Positions 10,696-23,000 of a stretch of 64,000 bases of DNA are shown piece after piece; within the stretch, counting starts at the first letter, position 1; each line of letters begins with the position of its first letter. Source of the DNA: Collybia mongolica (lineage: Eukaryota > Basidiomycota > Agaricomycetes > Agaricales > Clitocybaceae). The DNA lies in NCBI GenBank assembly GCA_013420905.1, contig JAAXNY010000008.1, positions 310,001 to 374,000 of the forward strand, read 5' to 3'. Both the position numbers and the translations under genes were made by a program. The notes under the pieces are model-generated. The model searched no databases. It saw only the letters and a program-made list of their open reading frames with translations, and was not told the origin of the DNA.

Positions 10696-13125
10696 CTAAC
10701 TCCCGCCATCGAGAGACGGCTCCTTCTGCAGAATCTCCTCGACTTCCACACACTCCACAGGATCCCTGAAAACCCGGAGCGGAACATGCCCCGGCATCTG
10801 TGTCCTCGCCCTATACACCCTCACCTGTAGTGCGTATTTCTTTTTCTCCGCATCCGTCATGAGGATGCTCAACGAGCTACTGCTTGTGGACGACCTCGAC
10901 GACTTCGACATGAAAGACCCCGCAGGGGATGGAACCAAAGGGTATGTGTTAAACCGCGATTTCGTCGCCTTCGAGTTCCCCCCCGTTTTGGATAAATCCG
11001 CGGTGATCATCATCTCAGGTTCTGCTGTCAACTGCGAAGTGGTGAAATAATCCCCGCCGGCTGTTTCGTTGGCCGGGACATTGAGACCGGAAGTCGATGG
11101 GGCCTTTGGGGCTTTCGTGGTCAGCATCTCTGATAACGTTCGTTTCGAACGGGGTGTATCATCAGAACTGGGACCCCGAACAAGGGGATCAGAGCGAGTG
11201 CCTGCAGCGCCGATCGCTTTCCAGCCTGTGGGATCATCAAGAGAATCCCCTGACTCTACATCCCGGACGAGCACCGCAAGGATTTGATCTGGTCGTTCGC
11301 GCGCGAGGCTGTTAGATCGTGTTGATTATTGAACATTTGTATCGTTAGTACTTGGTAGGCACTCACTCGGCGTAGAGCTCCAGGTCCTGCTCGCCGGTGT
11401 CTCCGATTAAGAAGAACCGGGAGTCAGGGAAAGAGTCCAGGATATCAACGACACCTGCCCGCTTTCGGATGGCGGGCGCTGACAGGAGACCATTAAAAAG
11501 CGAGCGTCCCGCGTAAGACTTTAGCTTAATTGAGCCTGTCATTAGGGTTAGGGTTGAGACGCGTATACAGGGGTCAAATGAGACAAACCTGGTGGAAGCT
11601 GTGAAATTCTGAAGAATTCGCTGACCACAGGGAGGAGTTCGAAGGGTCCATTTGACTATACGCATATAGTGAGTACAACTTGAGTGTATGGGAAGTAGCA
11701 GGATACATACAACATAGTGGAATCTGATCCCCCTGCTCCACATCCCGCTGTACCATTCACCCATTCCGGGGATGATGTTATCTTGCAAGTCTTTAACGAA
11801 AACGTTGTGGAAAACTGCGCGAGCACCACTCAGGATGTTTGATAGTTTAATGGTATCGTCGATATCGGATATCACACGAATAGGCGAGTGCGTAATCGAA
11901 ATACGGATTGTTGTTGGTGGTGTTGGTTGGCCGCGCTCTGCAGGAGGTATGGGTTGTATAGTCGAACGGGATTCCGGGTCTGAGGAGATGGATGAAGAGG
12001 AGGGAGGAAGGGCTACAACAGGTAGAAGCTGAGCTGCAACAAGCAGATCGTGCTCCTCACCCTTGTCTCCAAATGCGATATGAAGAGCACCAGGATGTTG
12101 ACACAAGTCCTCCCACTTGACTTTGAATCGCGCTTGAAAGCTTCCGTCCGCAAGCGTTGTCACGTCCTGCGATGCGACTGGACCGTTGCTCACAGCGTCC
12201 TGGTCATCGTCACTGGTAGTGTTCGAGGATAGCACTGGGTGGTGTGGCGACGCGAACAAGTGAACGCGCACGACCCTCGAGGCAAGCACGGACGACCAAA
12301 ATGGCCGGAGCCGCGACTCGAGATTGGCATGAAGTTGTCGAAGGACATCTGCGGGGATTGCTGCTGCTGTGTTTCTAGGTTCAGGTGGTGGTCGTGGGCG
12401 GGGTGTGGTATCCACATCTGGTGGGTTTTCTGTCAGGTCGATGGAGGAGGAGCGAGATGAGCCAGGAGATTCAGGTTCTTGTAGTTTTGTCTTGGCACGC
12501 TGAAGCTGGCGCTCGAGTGCTTCAATCTCATAGCCTTCTGTTATTTCTGTTGGGCGGGGTGGTAACTGGATTTGCGCGAGTAACGCCTCGGTCGAAGGGC
12601 TCAATTGTTGCGTCAGCTCTGGTCCAGGAGAGATGGCATCTGCGGTAAGCTTGGGTAACGATGCAAACCCTAAATGGATTTAATAGCATTCATGTATGGA
12701 TCTGACGTGAGGCTCCTTGCCTTTCGCAAGCCGTATGAATGCGCGCTGTGAACGGCTAGCGCTTTCACGATGGCTCGAAGCAAATCCAGAGACGAATACA
12801 TCCACCTCAAACGCGTCTAGAAACATCGTCAAATGAAAACCACATGTTAGGTGATAGATTACATACCATCAAGTCCGTTACTCCCCACCTTGCGATAGCT
12901 TCGCGCTGCCCATCCAGGAAAAAGGGTAATTGTTTCCTTGCCAGAGTCCCCATCGCTGGTACCTCTCCTGAGTTTCATCTTTTGCCCCGCCCACGCTTTC
13001 CATCCCTGTCGTTCGTCCTGCGGGCTATTGACTGGTGTATGCTCGCGACGCCAGTATCCCCGGAACGAAGAAAAGCGTGCTGAGGCCGAATTTAAGTATC
13101 TCCAGGACGACATGTCTTCAGACAT
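10696..13125 (-). CDS. APP1: APP1-type phosphatidate phosphatase (DUF2183)
   Basis: APP1 enzymes remove phosphate from phosphatidate to give diacylglycerol, acting near actin patches and endocytic membranes in yeast. The N-terminal region has WKAWAGQKMK and LFPGWAARSYRK, then FEVDVFVSGFASSH and SQRAFIRLAKG. The catalytic DIDDTIK box (haloacid-dehalogenase type DxDxT) lies in RVISDIDDTIKLSNIL, followed by GMGEWYSGM, RFHYV and FFLIGDTGEQDLELYA; the tail has PLRVFRDPVECVE. I place the start at ATG 13125. Joined exons: 13125-12867, from 12816, a GC-AG intron after RLAK, two introns inside the phosphatase domain near 11580-11710, and one after LELYA giving LARERPDQILAV. All joins keep frame and restore conserved family sequence, so the gene looks intact. 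Confidence 0.88.
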
Positions 13126-14214
13126 TACAATAAGCTGAACTCATGAGCAATTAGCCCAACCCAGGTGATGTTCAAGAACAAGCTGTTAATGACACCGCCA
13201 TCACCACTTTTGCTTCCGACTCCCACCTCCGAAAGATGTGTGGGTCCAATTCAACCAGCGACCACTGCTCCGACCTAACCTGGGAACTGTGCTCAACTTC
13301 TTTGATACATAGCCTATATACAACAGCACTAAAGTGCGTGCTGCGTACGGATTCGATTTGGTGAATAACAAGATTAACGTCTTTTCGAGGCAACGATATA
13401 ATTTTATAAACAACCGGCTAAGCGCAAGGATCATTTCCGAGTCCAACCTATGGAGTGGCCTTCAGTTTCCTGACCCACTGTGGAGCGACTGTATGGCCAA
13501 GAAATGTGCTATAACTCAGGCATTACGTTCTCCGCGCTCAAAAGCGACAGCTAGCGTCTTGGCATTGTATAAGGATCAATCGACGTGCGGCTAGGTTTTA
13601 GAGTATGATTTCAGGGGCGGCTTCGAATCACTTAAGGAAGACTTGCCCGTGACAGGTAGGTTCTTCTGAGCAGTTATAACGATTAATCTAAGCTTACCAA
13701 TGCCTTATCAGCTCGCCCAACTCTCGTCACCAGAAGTCTAGTACACCGCCGAGCTTCACCAAGGCCACAATGGAGGTCAAGATAGCCGTTCATTGCGATC
13801 TTGTCGCTACTGCGCGTCTTATTCTGGACCGTGAAACCTGTCCTAGTTGTCCTTACCCCACGGATTGGGTTGACCGTTGACCCTGAGAATTTTCAAGGGC
13901 CTGTCGTAACTGTTACTCTTTTCCGTCGGATGAGAATGAACAAATACTGGTGCGCCCGAACTTGGCAAGGTCTTGTTCGCCCATCTGCCGAACAAGGCCC
14001 TCAAAATTAAAAGCAGTGCCTCATGAACACGAGCTAAGCTCCATCGTCATTAAATATATATATCTCAGACTCTCGCACGGCGCACTCATCATAACGACCT
14101 CTTTTACGCCCCTCCCTCTCCAAGGCTTACCTTTAATTCGCCGCCCATTCGCGTGCGAACACGTGCTAATTGGTACAGAAGCATAATACGTGTAGGAAAG
14201 TTGAGGAAGGCAAC
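13126..14214. promoter_or_regulatory. Shared upstream region of APP1 and MFS copy A
   Basis: This gap of about 1.1 kb separates two divergent genes. No conserved coding sequence was seen. A TATA-like run (TAAATATATATAT) at 14051-14063 lies about 155 bases before the MFS start, followed by a CT-rich stretch typical of fungal promoters. The element call is inferred from position only. Confidence 0.4.
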
Positions 14215-16431
14215 ATGCAAGCCACCCCAGAAAGCAGTCTGTTCCGTCAAGGGTCGAGCTTCGCTTTTACCCTTTCGAAAGAGTCGCAAGGTGAAGAGAA
14301 GATCGTTGACGTCAGTATCTCTTTCGGCTGGAAGCCCAGTCCCGATCTCACTCTATCTTGTCTACAGGTCACCTTTGAAGAAAAGGATCGAAGGAATCCC
14401 ATAAACTTTCCGCAGAGCAGAAAATGGGCTATAACGATTATGGGCTGTGTCTTTACATTTCTATCGGGTAGGGAAATTGATTTATATTATTTTTTTTATC
14501 GCGCTGACCCACGCATCAGCTGCGAGTGCAACAGCTTACACTATGGGCTTCCCTACAATGATTGCTGACTTGAATTGTACACAATTTCAAGCTACATTGG
14601 GTTTAAGCGTGTTTGCGTTAGGATTCGGTATAATTCCATTAGTTACATCAGCCTTCAGCGAAGAATTTGGAAGGCAGCCCTTGTACATTATTTCGACCAT
14701 CGGGTTTGCACTTACGCATCTAATGATTTCCCTGTAAGTGACATGGATTGTCTTGTCCGTTATTCGACACTCACTGTGTTTAATCTCTAGTGCTCCTAAC
14801 ATTCAAACTGTAACCATCGCGCGCTTCCTACAAGGAGCTTTTGGATCAACTGGGGCAACCCTTGTTGCAGGTACTGTTACCGACGTATGGGACGCCCACG
14901 AGTAAGCACAAGTACCATTGTCATAGCCGTCACTGTACATTTTTTTTTCGCTTGTAGGAGGGGTTTACCCATGTCAATATTTTCTGCCGTGACTTTCATT
15001 GGAAATGGCCTCGCTGCGACCGCTGGCGGATGGATAGCGATGGATGAGCGTCTTGGATGGAGGTGGATACATTGGATACAGTTTATGTACGTATGTCTTC
15101 AACGCCTTACCTTTGACTGATCTCCCGCTCGTACAGAATTGTTGGGGTCTATTGCATCCTTGTGCCGATCGTATTGAGGGAGACGCGTTCCGCAATAGTC
15201 CTTCTCGGGATGGCAGAAAAGCTTAGCAGTGAGAATGCTAGCATTAAGTACCGCGTTAGAGCGTATGAAGAGCGGGCAAGTCTGCGAACATTGATCTGGA
15301 CTTCTTGCACTCGGCCAATTCGTAAGTCGCAGGGCCTCGCATATACTGACCCAGTTAACTTATACCCTCACTATTAGATCTTTTGTGCACCGAGCCCATC
15401 GTCATCAGTCAGAGCGTATGTGCCCTACTTTTCTATGGAACTGAGCCCCAATCATCTGCTCTCTAGTTATGGATAGGGTTTGCTTGGGGAGTACTTTATT
15501 GCATGTTCCGGTACGCCGCGACCCCCTCCCCCCGCATCGTGTATCGTCTGAGCACCATTTGCAGGTCGATACCAGGCATCTTCAAAAATTTGTACGGGTT
15601 CAATACTGGCGCAGAAGGAAATGTGTTTATCACTATGGTGTATGCACTCCTACTTGTTCGTTATACTTCGTAGCCTGAGCGAATCTCTCCTTAGAATCGG
15701 CAGTATTGTAGGGTTCTTCACGAACTTCTATCAGGAAAGGCTCTATCGGTATGACCGTTTGTTTTCTCCTCCAAGGAGAAGTGTCAAGACTAATCCCAAT
15801 CCTAGGCAGAATTCCACCAAGAGATGGGTGGAAGGAAGGCTATACCTAGCGCTTGTAGCCGCTCCCCTCTTTCCCATTGGGATGTACATATATGCGTTGA
15901 CTTCCCTCTCAAACATACACTGGATTGTGCCTATTGTTGGTATCACTGTGAGCCTTCCGCGTCTCTCCTGTTCTCCCCTGTCTCACCCTTTATAGATCTA
16001 TATGTGGGCAACCTACACTATCTATCAAGCCGTGTTCACATATCTCGCTGATTGGTGCGTCTGTTCACCTTGTTATTGGCAACATCACTTACCCCATTTA
16101 GCTATGGACCCTATGCATCGTCTGCCCTGGCAGGACAGAATCTCGTTAGTAAGTAATCTTCCCCTTTTGGCTCACTCTTTATCTGACCGTATTTCAATAG
16201 GATATGTAATGGGTGGAATCTTCCCCTTGTTCACACAAGCAATGTTCCGCGCCCTGACATACAAGTGGGCCAATACACTGTTTGCGTGTATTGCGGTCCT
16301 AATGATACCCATACCATACGTAAGTGTATGCTTTGTTCAATGTTACAATATCTCAAACACTCCATCAGGTGATGTTTTTCTACGGTCCTGCTATTCGTGG
16401 ATGGAGCAGGTTCTCGCAAAAGATATATTAG
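14215..16431 (+). CDS. MFS transporter, polyamine/drug:H+ antiporter type, copy A
   Basis: A major facilitator superfamily membrane carrier of the DHA1/polyamine-transporter type, probably in the plasma membrane. The start is ATG 14215 (MQATPESSLFRQG). After a phase-0 intron at KIVD the body begins VTFEEKDRRNPINF. Diagnostic parts follow: MGFPTMIADLNC, SAFSEEFGRQPLYI (the MFS loop signature), RFLQGAFGSTGATLVAG, MDERLGWRWIHW, CTEPIVIS, SIVGFFTNFYQERLYR, then ADCYGPYASSALAGQN and MFRALTYKWANTLFAC; it ends FSQKIY at TAG 16431. About ten short introns; the joins checked keep frame. It is one of three paralogs and converges with copy B. The substrate cannot be read from sequence. It looks intact, though inner exon ends are approximate. 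Confidence 0.85.
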
Positions 16432-17569
16432 TTAAGTGAAAATTCGTTTGTCTGGTTTTGCAATAGAGTAATAAGCACTACGGACTTGATTCTGCATCTA
16501 TCATAATTTATCTCCTCTTCCAAGCATCTTTTCCCTGCCCACTCGGTGGATTGCAACAATAAACAAGATTACCAGTGTGGTTTCAGTGGTTCAACTTTTT
16601 TTGGAATTGCATACGTGCAAAGCCTGTGTATATCGCTTTACCTTGCCAATAGTATCACCTCACAACAGATCCAGAACAGTATCGTTCTTAACTGCGGCAG
16701 CAATAGCTCTGGAGACTGATACAACCAAGAAAGCCGCCGTATATGTGCGCAGATTCATTTTTTATGCTACAGTACCGTCGCCCCATGTCTTCGAGATGTG
16801 TGCATTGCAAGTTCTTCTGACCATACTACATTGGTGTTTCTAACCATTCACTTTAGGCATCCCCAATGTCTTGTGTAGTCTCTAGACAATCTTCGGTTCA
16901 AAAAGAGATCATTTGATGTTATGCACTCCAGCCCTACGGGGAAGATTTCATTTTTTTTTTGCAGGTAACAGGTGACGCCGTGAAGATGGAGCTGGTATCA
17001 TATGGTGGGCATCGACCACTGTCATTGGTTAGTTTTTTTATTAAACCTCAAACCATGCATATAAGTGCGCTGGTATCATGGCTGCAACTCCTGTCGCTAG
17101 TTACGTTCAAGCTAATGTCGGGGTGGGCGGGCTAAACTAGAAGAAATTGAGGTCGTAACAGGGAGAATTTTGAAAATATATCCATTAGACGCGAACGTGT
17201 TAATGTATTAAGCCTTGATGCTATACATCTACATAGCTGCAGCTTGACTAACGCGACGACGAAGTCGCGAAAATCGCTCTCTAGATGGACACGCAGACGG
17301 CAAGCGATCAAGATCAAGCTGCGGTGCTCACTAGTACTGGCCTCGATTAAAAGTGGGTGAGGATCATTGGACGGGTAAAGAAGACCACAAGTAAACGTCA
17401 CAGTTAGAAGAGTAGCTGAATAACAATAAATGGCATCAAGAGCCGAGATTTAAGCACCCAACGAGCTACAAGGACACAATGATTTAGCACTGAGCAAGTT
17501 TGCTCAAGACACGCGATCGTTTACGTCGGCACGGATTGAGGTATTTGTTGCACAGGGTTTTCGGTTCTT
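16432..17569. other. Intergenic between converging MFS genes
   Basis: No conserved reading frame was seen on either strand. It probably holds the two 3' ends of the converging MFS genes. Two short poly-T runs occur (near 16951 and 17032). Confidence 0.5.
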
Positions 17570-19719
17570 CTATGATACTTTCTGTGAGAACTTGCTCCAA
17601 CTACGAATGATAGGGCCGTAGAAAAACAAGACCTGTCGTAGGTGCTATGTTCAGTATCGGTAACTTGAACGGAGGAAAGGTGCTTACATATGGTATGGGT
17701 ATCATTAGCACCGCAATACACGCGAACAGTGTATTAGCCCACTTGTAGCTCAAGGTCCGGAACATTGCTTGTGTGAACAGAGGAAATATAGCCCCCATGA
17801 GATTTCCTACCAGAATCATGTCAGACAAGGTGAGGGAAAAGAAATGGAAAGTGAAGCGGTGTACTGAAAAGACTCTGTCCTGCTAAAGCGGATGATGCGT
17901 AGGGCCCATAGCTAGAGAGTATAAGTACCGATTGTATTGAAGTAGTCGGACGCACCAGTCAGCAATATATGTGAATACGGCGACGTAGATAGCGTACGTG
18001 GCCCACATGTAGGTCTGAATTTTTTAATCAGGCTGAACAAGGAAGATATAAAGAACATACAGTGATTCCGATGACAGGCGCAATCCAAGGCAGGTTTGAA
18101 CGGGACGTCCATGCATATATGAACATTCCAATAGGGAACAGAAAGGCAGCTACGAAGGCCAAATATAACCTTCCTTCGACGCCCCTCTTCAGAAAGTTTT
18201 TCCTGAAAATTACATTAATCAATCCATCATGAAGAGGGATGTCGAACATCCGTACTTACTGGTAAAGTTTTTCTTGATAGAAGTTTGTGAAAAACCCCAA
18301 TATGCTGCCGATCCTAATAAAGTTTCGTCTCAGACCATACAGTGTGGATATAAACGAGAACACATACGCCATGGTGACAAACACGCTTCCCACTTCGCCA
18401 GCGTTGAACCCATATAAGCTTCTAAAGATACCTGGGATTGACCTGCCAACCGCATTAACAGTATACGCGATGTAAGGGAAATCATACGTACTGGATCATG
18501 CAGTAAAAAATTCCCCAGGCAAAGCCGATCCAAAGCTACAATACAAATTGTTAAATTGAATTCCGGGGGAAAGGGCGCAACACATACACTGTTGCTGATG
18601 ACAATGGGTTCAGTACACAAGAGATCTGATGGCTCAAACGTAGTTCCACTTTTGGTCAACATCATTGCATGCCACGACTCACAAATCGGTCGAGTGCAAG
18701 ATATCCATATCAATGTTCGTAAACTTGGTTGTTCCTCATACGCTCTGACGTGATATTCCATGTCAGGGTTCTTCTTACGCAATTCATCTGCTATTTTGAG
18801 GAGTAGTATCGCGGATCGTGTTTCTCTCATTACAATCGGAACAAGTATGCAATAAACGCCGACAATTCTGTGGGAAAAAAGTTAGCTTGAAACAAGTTTT
18901 TTTTCGCATGTTCTTACATGAGATGTATCCACTGTATCCATCTCCACCCCAGACGATCGTCCATTTCTATCCATCCGCCAGCAACCGCAGCGACACCGTT
19001 TGCAATAATTCCCATGGCGGAAAACATCGACATTGGCAACCCTCTCCTACAAGCAAAAATGTAAAAAATCAGCTTTAAGTAAATTTCTTTCTTACTCGTG
19101 AATAGCCCAAATATCAGTAATAGTTCCAGCAACAACAGTTGCCCCAGTTGATCCAAAAGCTCCTTGTATGAAACGAGCAACGATCACGGTCTGAATGTTA
19201 GGAGCCCTGGAAATTACGTATGGTGAGGGTTGAACGGCAAATGTGAGATATTATGATACTAACAAGGCAACCATAAGGTGCATAAGTAAAAACCCAACAG
19301 TTGAAATAATGTACAGAGGGTGCCTTCCAAATTCTTCGCTGAAAGCCGATGTAACCAACGGAATTACACCGAATCCCAGGGCAAACATGCTCAAACCTAA
19401 TGTGGCTTGAAGTTCTGTGCACTTCAGGTCATGAATCATGGAAGGAAAACCCAAGGGGTAAGATGTCGCGCTCGCAGCTGGGAAGAACATGATCACAACA
19501 ATAGGGATAGCAAAGGACAAACAGGTATACCTGCTAAAAACGTAAACATGGACCCCATAACAGTTATAGCCCATTTTCTTTTCCGGGAAAAGTTCATGGG
19601 ATTCCTTTGATCATTTTCTTCGAAAGTGACCTATGAATAGAATGAAGTGAATTCAGGTACTAGTGCCCAGCTATAGAGGAAAAGGAACTGACATCGATGA
19701 AATTTTCGCCCCCCATCAT
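17570..19719 (-). CDS. MFS transporter, paralog copy B
   Basis: Same family and exon plan as copy A. A very short first exon (MMGGENFID from ATG 19719; an in-frame stop lies just upstream) is followed by a phase-0 intron and VTFEENDQRNPMNF. Then come GFPSMIHDLKC, SAFSEEFGRHPLYI, MDDRLGWRWIQW, VMRETRSAILLLKIADELRKK and MFRTLSYKWANTLFACI, ending FSQKVS at TAG 17570-17572. The N-terminal tail is much shorter than in copies A and C, so an upstream exon may be missed. The gene lies head-to-tail behind copy C and converges on copy A. Confidence 0.8.
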
Positions 19720-20766
19720 TTTTTAAAGAGCACGATAATACTAAACCTCAACGCCTGTAAGGTTAGACTAGTTTCTGAATTGGGTAATGCAACGAGCTCC
19801 TCGCTTTCTATGTATAATACACCTCGGCACTGTAAAGCCTAGATGCGTACAAAGAGTTAACTGTTTCGCATGTGAATGAGAGACGGGTCTTGGCGTGTAC
19901 AGGTATCGTGAAATCGATCGATGCGACGTATGTGTCTTCGTGAGATAGAAAGGACAGTTTTGACAGGCAAGAATAAACATTGGTTGCCGGGTCTTTTAAA
20001 TGAATGTTTCTCGGAAGAAGAACGGAAAATGCCTTGCCGATGCCAGGTGCCACCACTATTTGGACATTTTGATAAAAATAACGATCAGCACATACTTCAA
20101 GTTGAAAGATCCCAAGTTCGGTAGGACGGGAGTGCCAACGAAACTGTGCTTAGGAGTTCCATATAGGATACAGAAAACATCGGAGACGCAACCGAGCGGA
20201 AGCGACCCTCCCACGATCATTATGGGGAACTTCGAAGTGTACCAACGTGTGGGGGCGCCGAGTGAGCTGATGGGTTTGGTGAGTGTAAGTTGGGGGTCAG
20301 ATACCACATCAACTACCTTGTAATCATAAATACCTCTCACTATCTTTGATATCATCTGACATGAAGCCATCCTCTCTAATCCAAGAATCCATGAACACGC
20401 GCACGACAGCGGCTGTTGCTACAGGCCTAGAGAATGTGAAGTCTTCAACGTCCGACAAAACACAGCTTTTCTCCATCAAATGTTCAATATACCCGCATCT
20501 CCAGAGCACTCGAGGGATAAAAAGTTTGAGATATATGGTTGATATCCAATAATTATAAAAGTCGTAATTGGTTCCAATTGAAGCGGAGTTTTTATTAGTG
20601 TGTCCACGACATATGATCATCTACACCAGGTGGACAACTCGGCAAGCCGCTGAGGCCTGAGCGACCGACCTCACGATGTCCTCGGGCGCAGAGAAAAATA
20701 TCACAAGGCGCCGGGCGGCAATCTTATTTCTCAAATGCGAAACCAGATACGACTTTTTTTACCCAA
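19720..20766. other. Intergenic between MFS copies B and C
   Basis: No conserved coding stretch was recognised. The small open frames on both strands lack family motifs. It should hold the copy B promoter and the copy C 3' end. Confidence 0.45.
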
Positions 20767-23000
20767 CTAGGATATCTTCTGGGAAAACTTGCTCCATCCT
20801 CGGATAATAGGGCCGTAAAAGAACAAGACCTGTCGTGGAAAGAGGCATGGCACACAGATTGTTAAAAATACACTGAAGGAAAGGGTCAAACTCACATATG
20901 GTATAGGTATCATCAGCACCGCGATGCACGCAAACAACGTATTGGCCCACTTGTAAGTCAGATTCCGAAACATTGCCTGGGTGAACAGAGGGAAGACGGC
21001 ACCCATGATATTTCCTGCCAAAGCCATGTTAGACGGGGCGAAACCCGAGTGAAAATGTCCTACTTGAAAGGCTCTGGCCGGCCAAGGCTGACGATGCGTA
21101 AGGTCCGTAGCTAAAGAACGTAAGCCTTGGGTATTCCCAGTGCGAAGTGTTTGGGCACACCAATCAGCAAGATATGCAAATACGGCCAAGTAGATGGTGT
21201 ACGTAGCCCACATGTAGATCTGAAAGGCTTGAGTAAAGGAACAAGCAAACGGAGTAAAACGGAGGACGTACAGTAATGCCAATGATCGGTGCAATCCAAT
21301 GTACGTCTGAGCGGCCAGTCCACGCATATATAAACATTCCAATTGGAAAGAGGAAAGCCGCTACGAAGGCTAGATACAACCTTCCTTCGACGCCCCTCTT
21401 CGTGAAATTTCTCCTGATACAAATTTATCATACCTGTCTTAAGAATGGCTGAGCAAACCTACGAGTAAAGCTTCTCTTGATAGAGGTTCGTGAAGAAACC
21501 TACCACACTGCCGATTCTGGTATGGAATATTTTTTAGGACGTGATCTACCAACAAAAGCGGGACAACATACACCATGGTGACAAACACGCTCCCCACCGC
21601 GCCGTTGTTGAACATGTACAATGTATCGAATACGTCTGGGACGGACCTGCCAAAATGTTCAAAAATACAACGCAGTGCTAGAAGGGATTTCACGTACTGG
21701 ATCATGCAGTAAAAGATTCCCCAGGCAAATCCAATCCAAAGCTAGAAAATAATATATCAAGTTCTGTTTATCTGGAGAGGAAGGCGGTACATACACTGTT
21801 GCTGATAACGATGGGTTCTGTGCATAAGAGATCTGACAATTGCGGGAGTCAACGAGGGCTCGAAAATGTGAGAGACGTGACTTACAAAGTGGTCGAGAGC
21901 AAGATATCCACATTAATGTTCGGAAGCTTGGCTTAGTCTCATATGCCCTAACACGATATCTAACGCCAACGTTTTTCTTACGAAGTTCATCTGCCATCTT
22001 GAGAAGCAGTATCGAAGAGCGTGTTTCTTTCAACAGAATCGGAACAAGTATACAATAAACACCAGTGATTCTGTGGGGGAAAAAATGAGACCAAATGAGG
22101 TGGACACTCTAGCATGCTCGTACATTAGATGGAGCCATTGGATCCACCTCCAACCAAGACGTGCATCCATTTCTACCCATCCAGCAGCAACTGCGCCCAT
22201 TCCATTTGCGGTAATTCCCAAAGTGGAAAATATCGCCATTGGTAAACCCACCCTAGATGTAAATGTTCAGCGATAATTTAAACAACGACGATGCTATTGT
22301 CTTACGTACTCGTGAGTGGCCCATAAATCAGTGATAGTACCGGCTACTACAGTCGCCCCAGTCGACCCAAAGGCGCCCTGTAGGAAACGTGCAACGATTA
22401 CAGTTTGAATGTTGGGCGCCCTGGAGATGGAGTTATCGTGAACATTGAGAGATGCAGATTCCGCCTATGAGTGCTTACAAGGCGACCATGAGGTGCATGA
22501 GAAGATAGATGGCGGTCGACACAAGGTACAACGGCTGCCTTCCAAATTCTTCACTGAGAGCCGACGTGAACAGAGGAACTACGCCGAGCCCCAGAGCATA
22601 CATGCTCAAACCCAATGTGGCTTGATACTCTGTGCAATTTAGTTCGGGAATCATTGTAGGGAATCCCATGGGATAAGACGTTCCACTGGCGGCTGAACCT
22701 GTCCGTCAGTGCGATATTTCAGAGACAAAATTGTAAAGACCATACCCACTAAAATCGTGAAAGTACATGCCATAACCGTCATAACCCATTTTCTTCGTCG
22801 TGAAAAATTCATAGGATTCCTTAAATCGTTGTCTTCGAAGGCGACCTGTTAATGAACTCGGTGAACTTGGAGCCTAGCCTTGAACAAAAAATGACGCTAA
22901 CATTGATAGTTTTTTCATCGTCAAGCAATTCCTTCGAATGAATGCCGGTATCAAAGCCCGGTTCCTGGCGGACTAGACCGTTTTCTGAATGGGACGCCAT
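20767..23000 (-). CDS. MFS transporter, paralog copy C
   Basis: The start is ATG 23000 (MASHSENGLVRQEPG, leading to KTIN), then the shared phase-0 intron and VAFEDNDLRNPMNF. Family landmarks: MGFPTMIPELNC, SALSEEFGRQPLYL, MDARLGWRWIQW, MKETRSSILLLKMADELRKK, MFIYAWTGRSDVHWIAPIIG, NIMGAVFPLFTQAMF and LTYKWANTLFACIAVL, ending FSQKIS at TAG 20767-20769. It is one of a tandem minus-strand pair with copy B, with the same intron positions, which fits local duplication. The product is probably a plasma-membrane proton-coupled exporter; the substrate is unknown. Confidence 0.85.

Noticed and set aside
11541..11558. Telomere-like TTAGGG repeats
   Set aside because: Only two to three units inside an APP1 intron; a chance or intron polypyrimidine effect, not a telomere.
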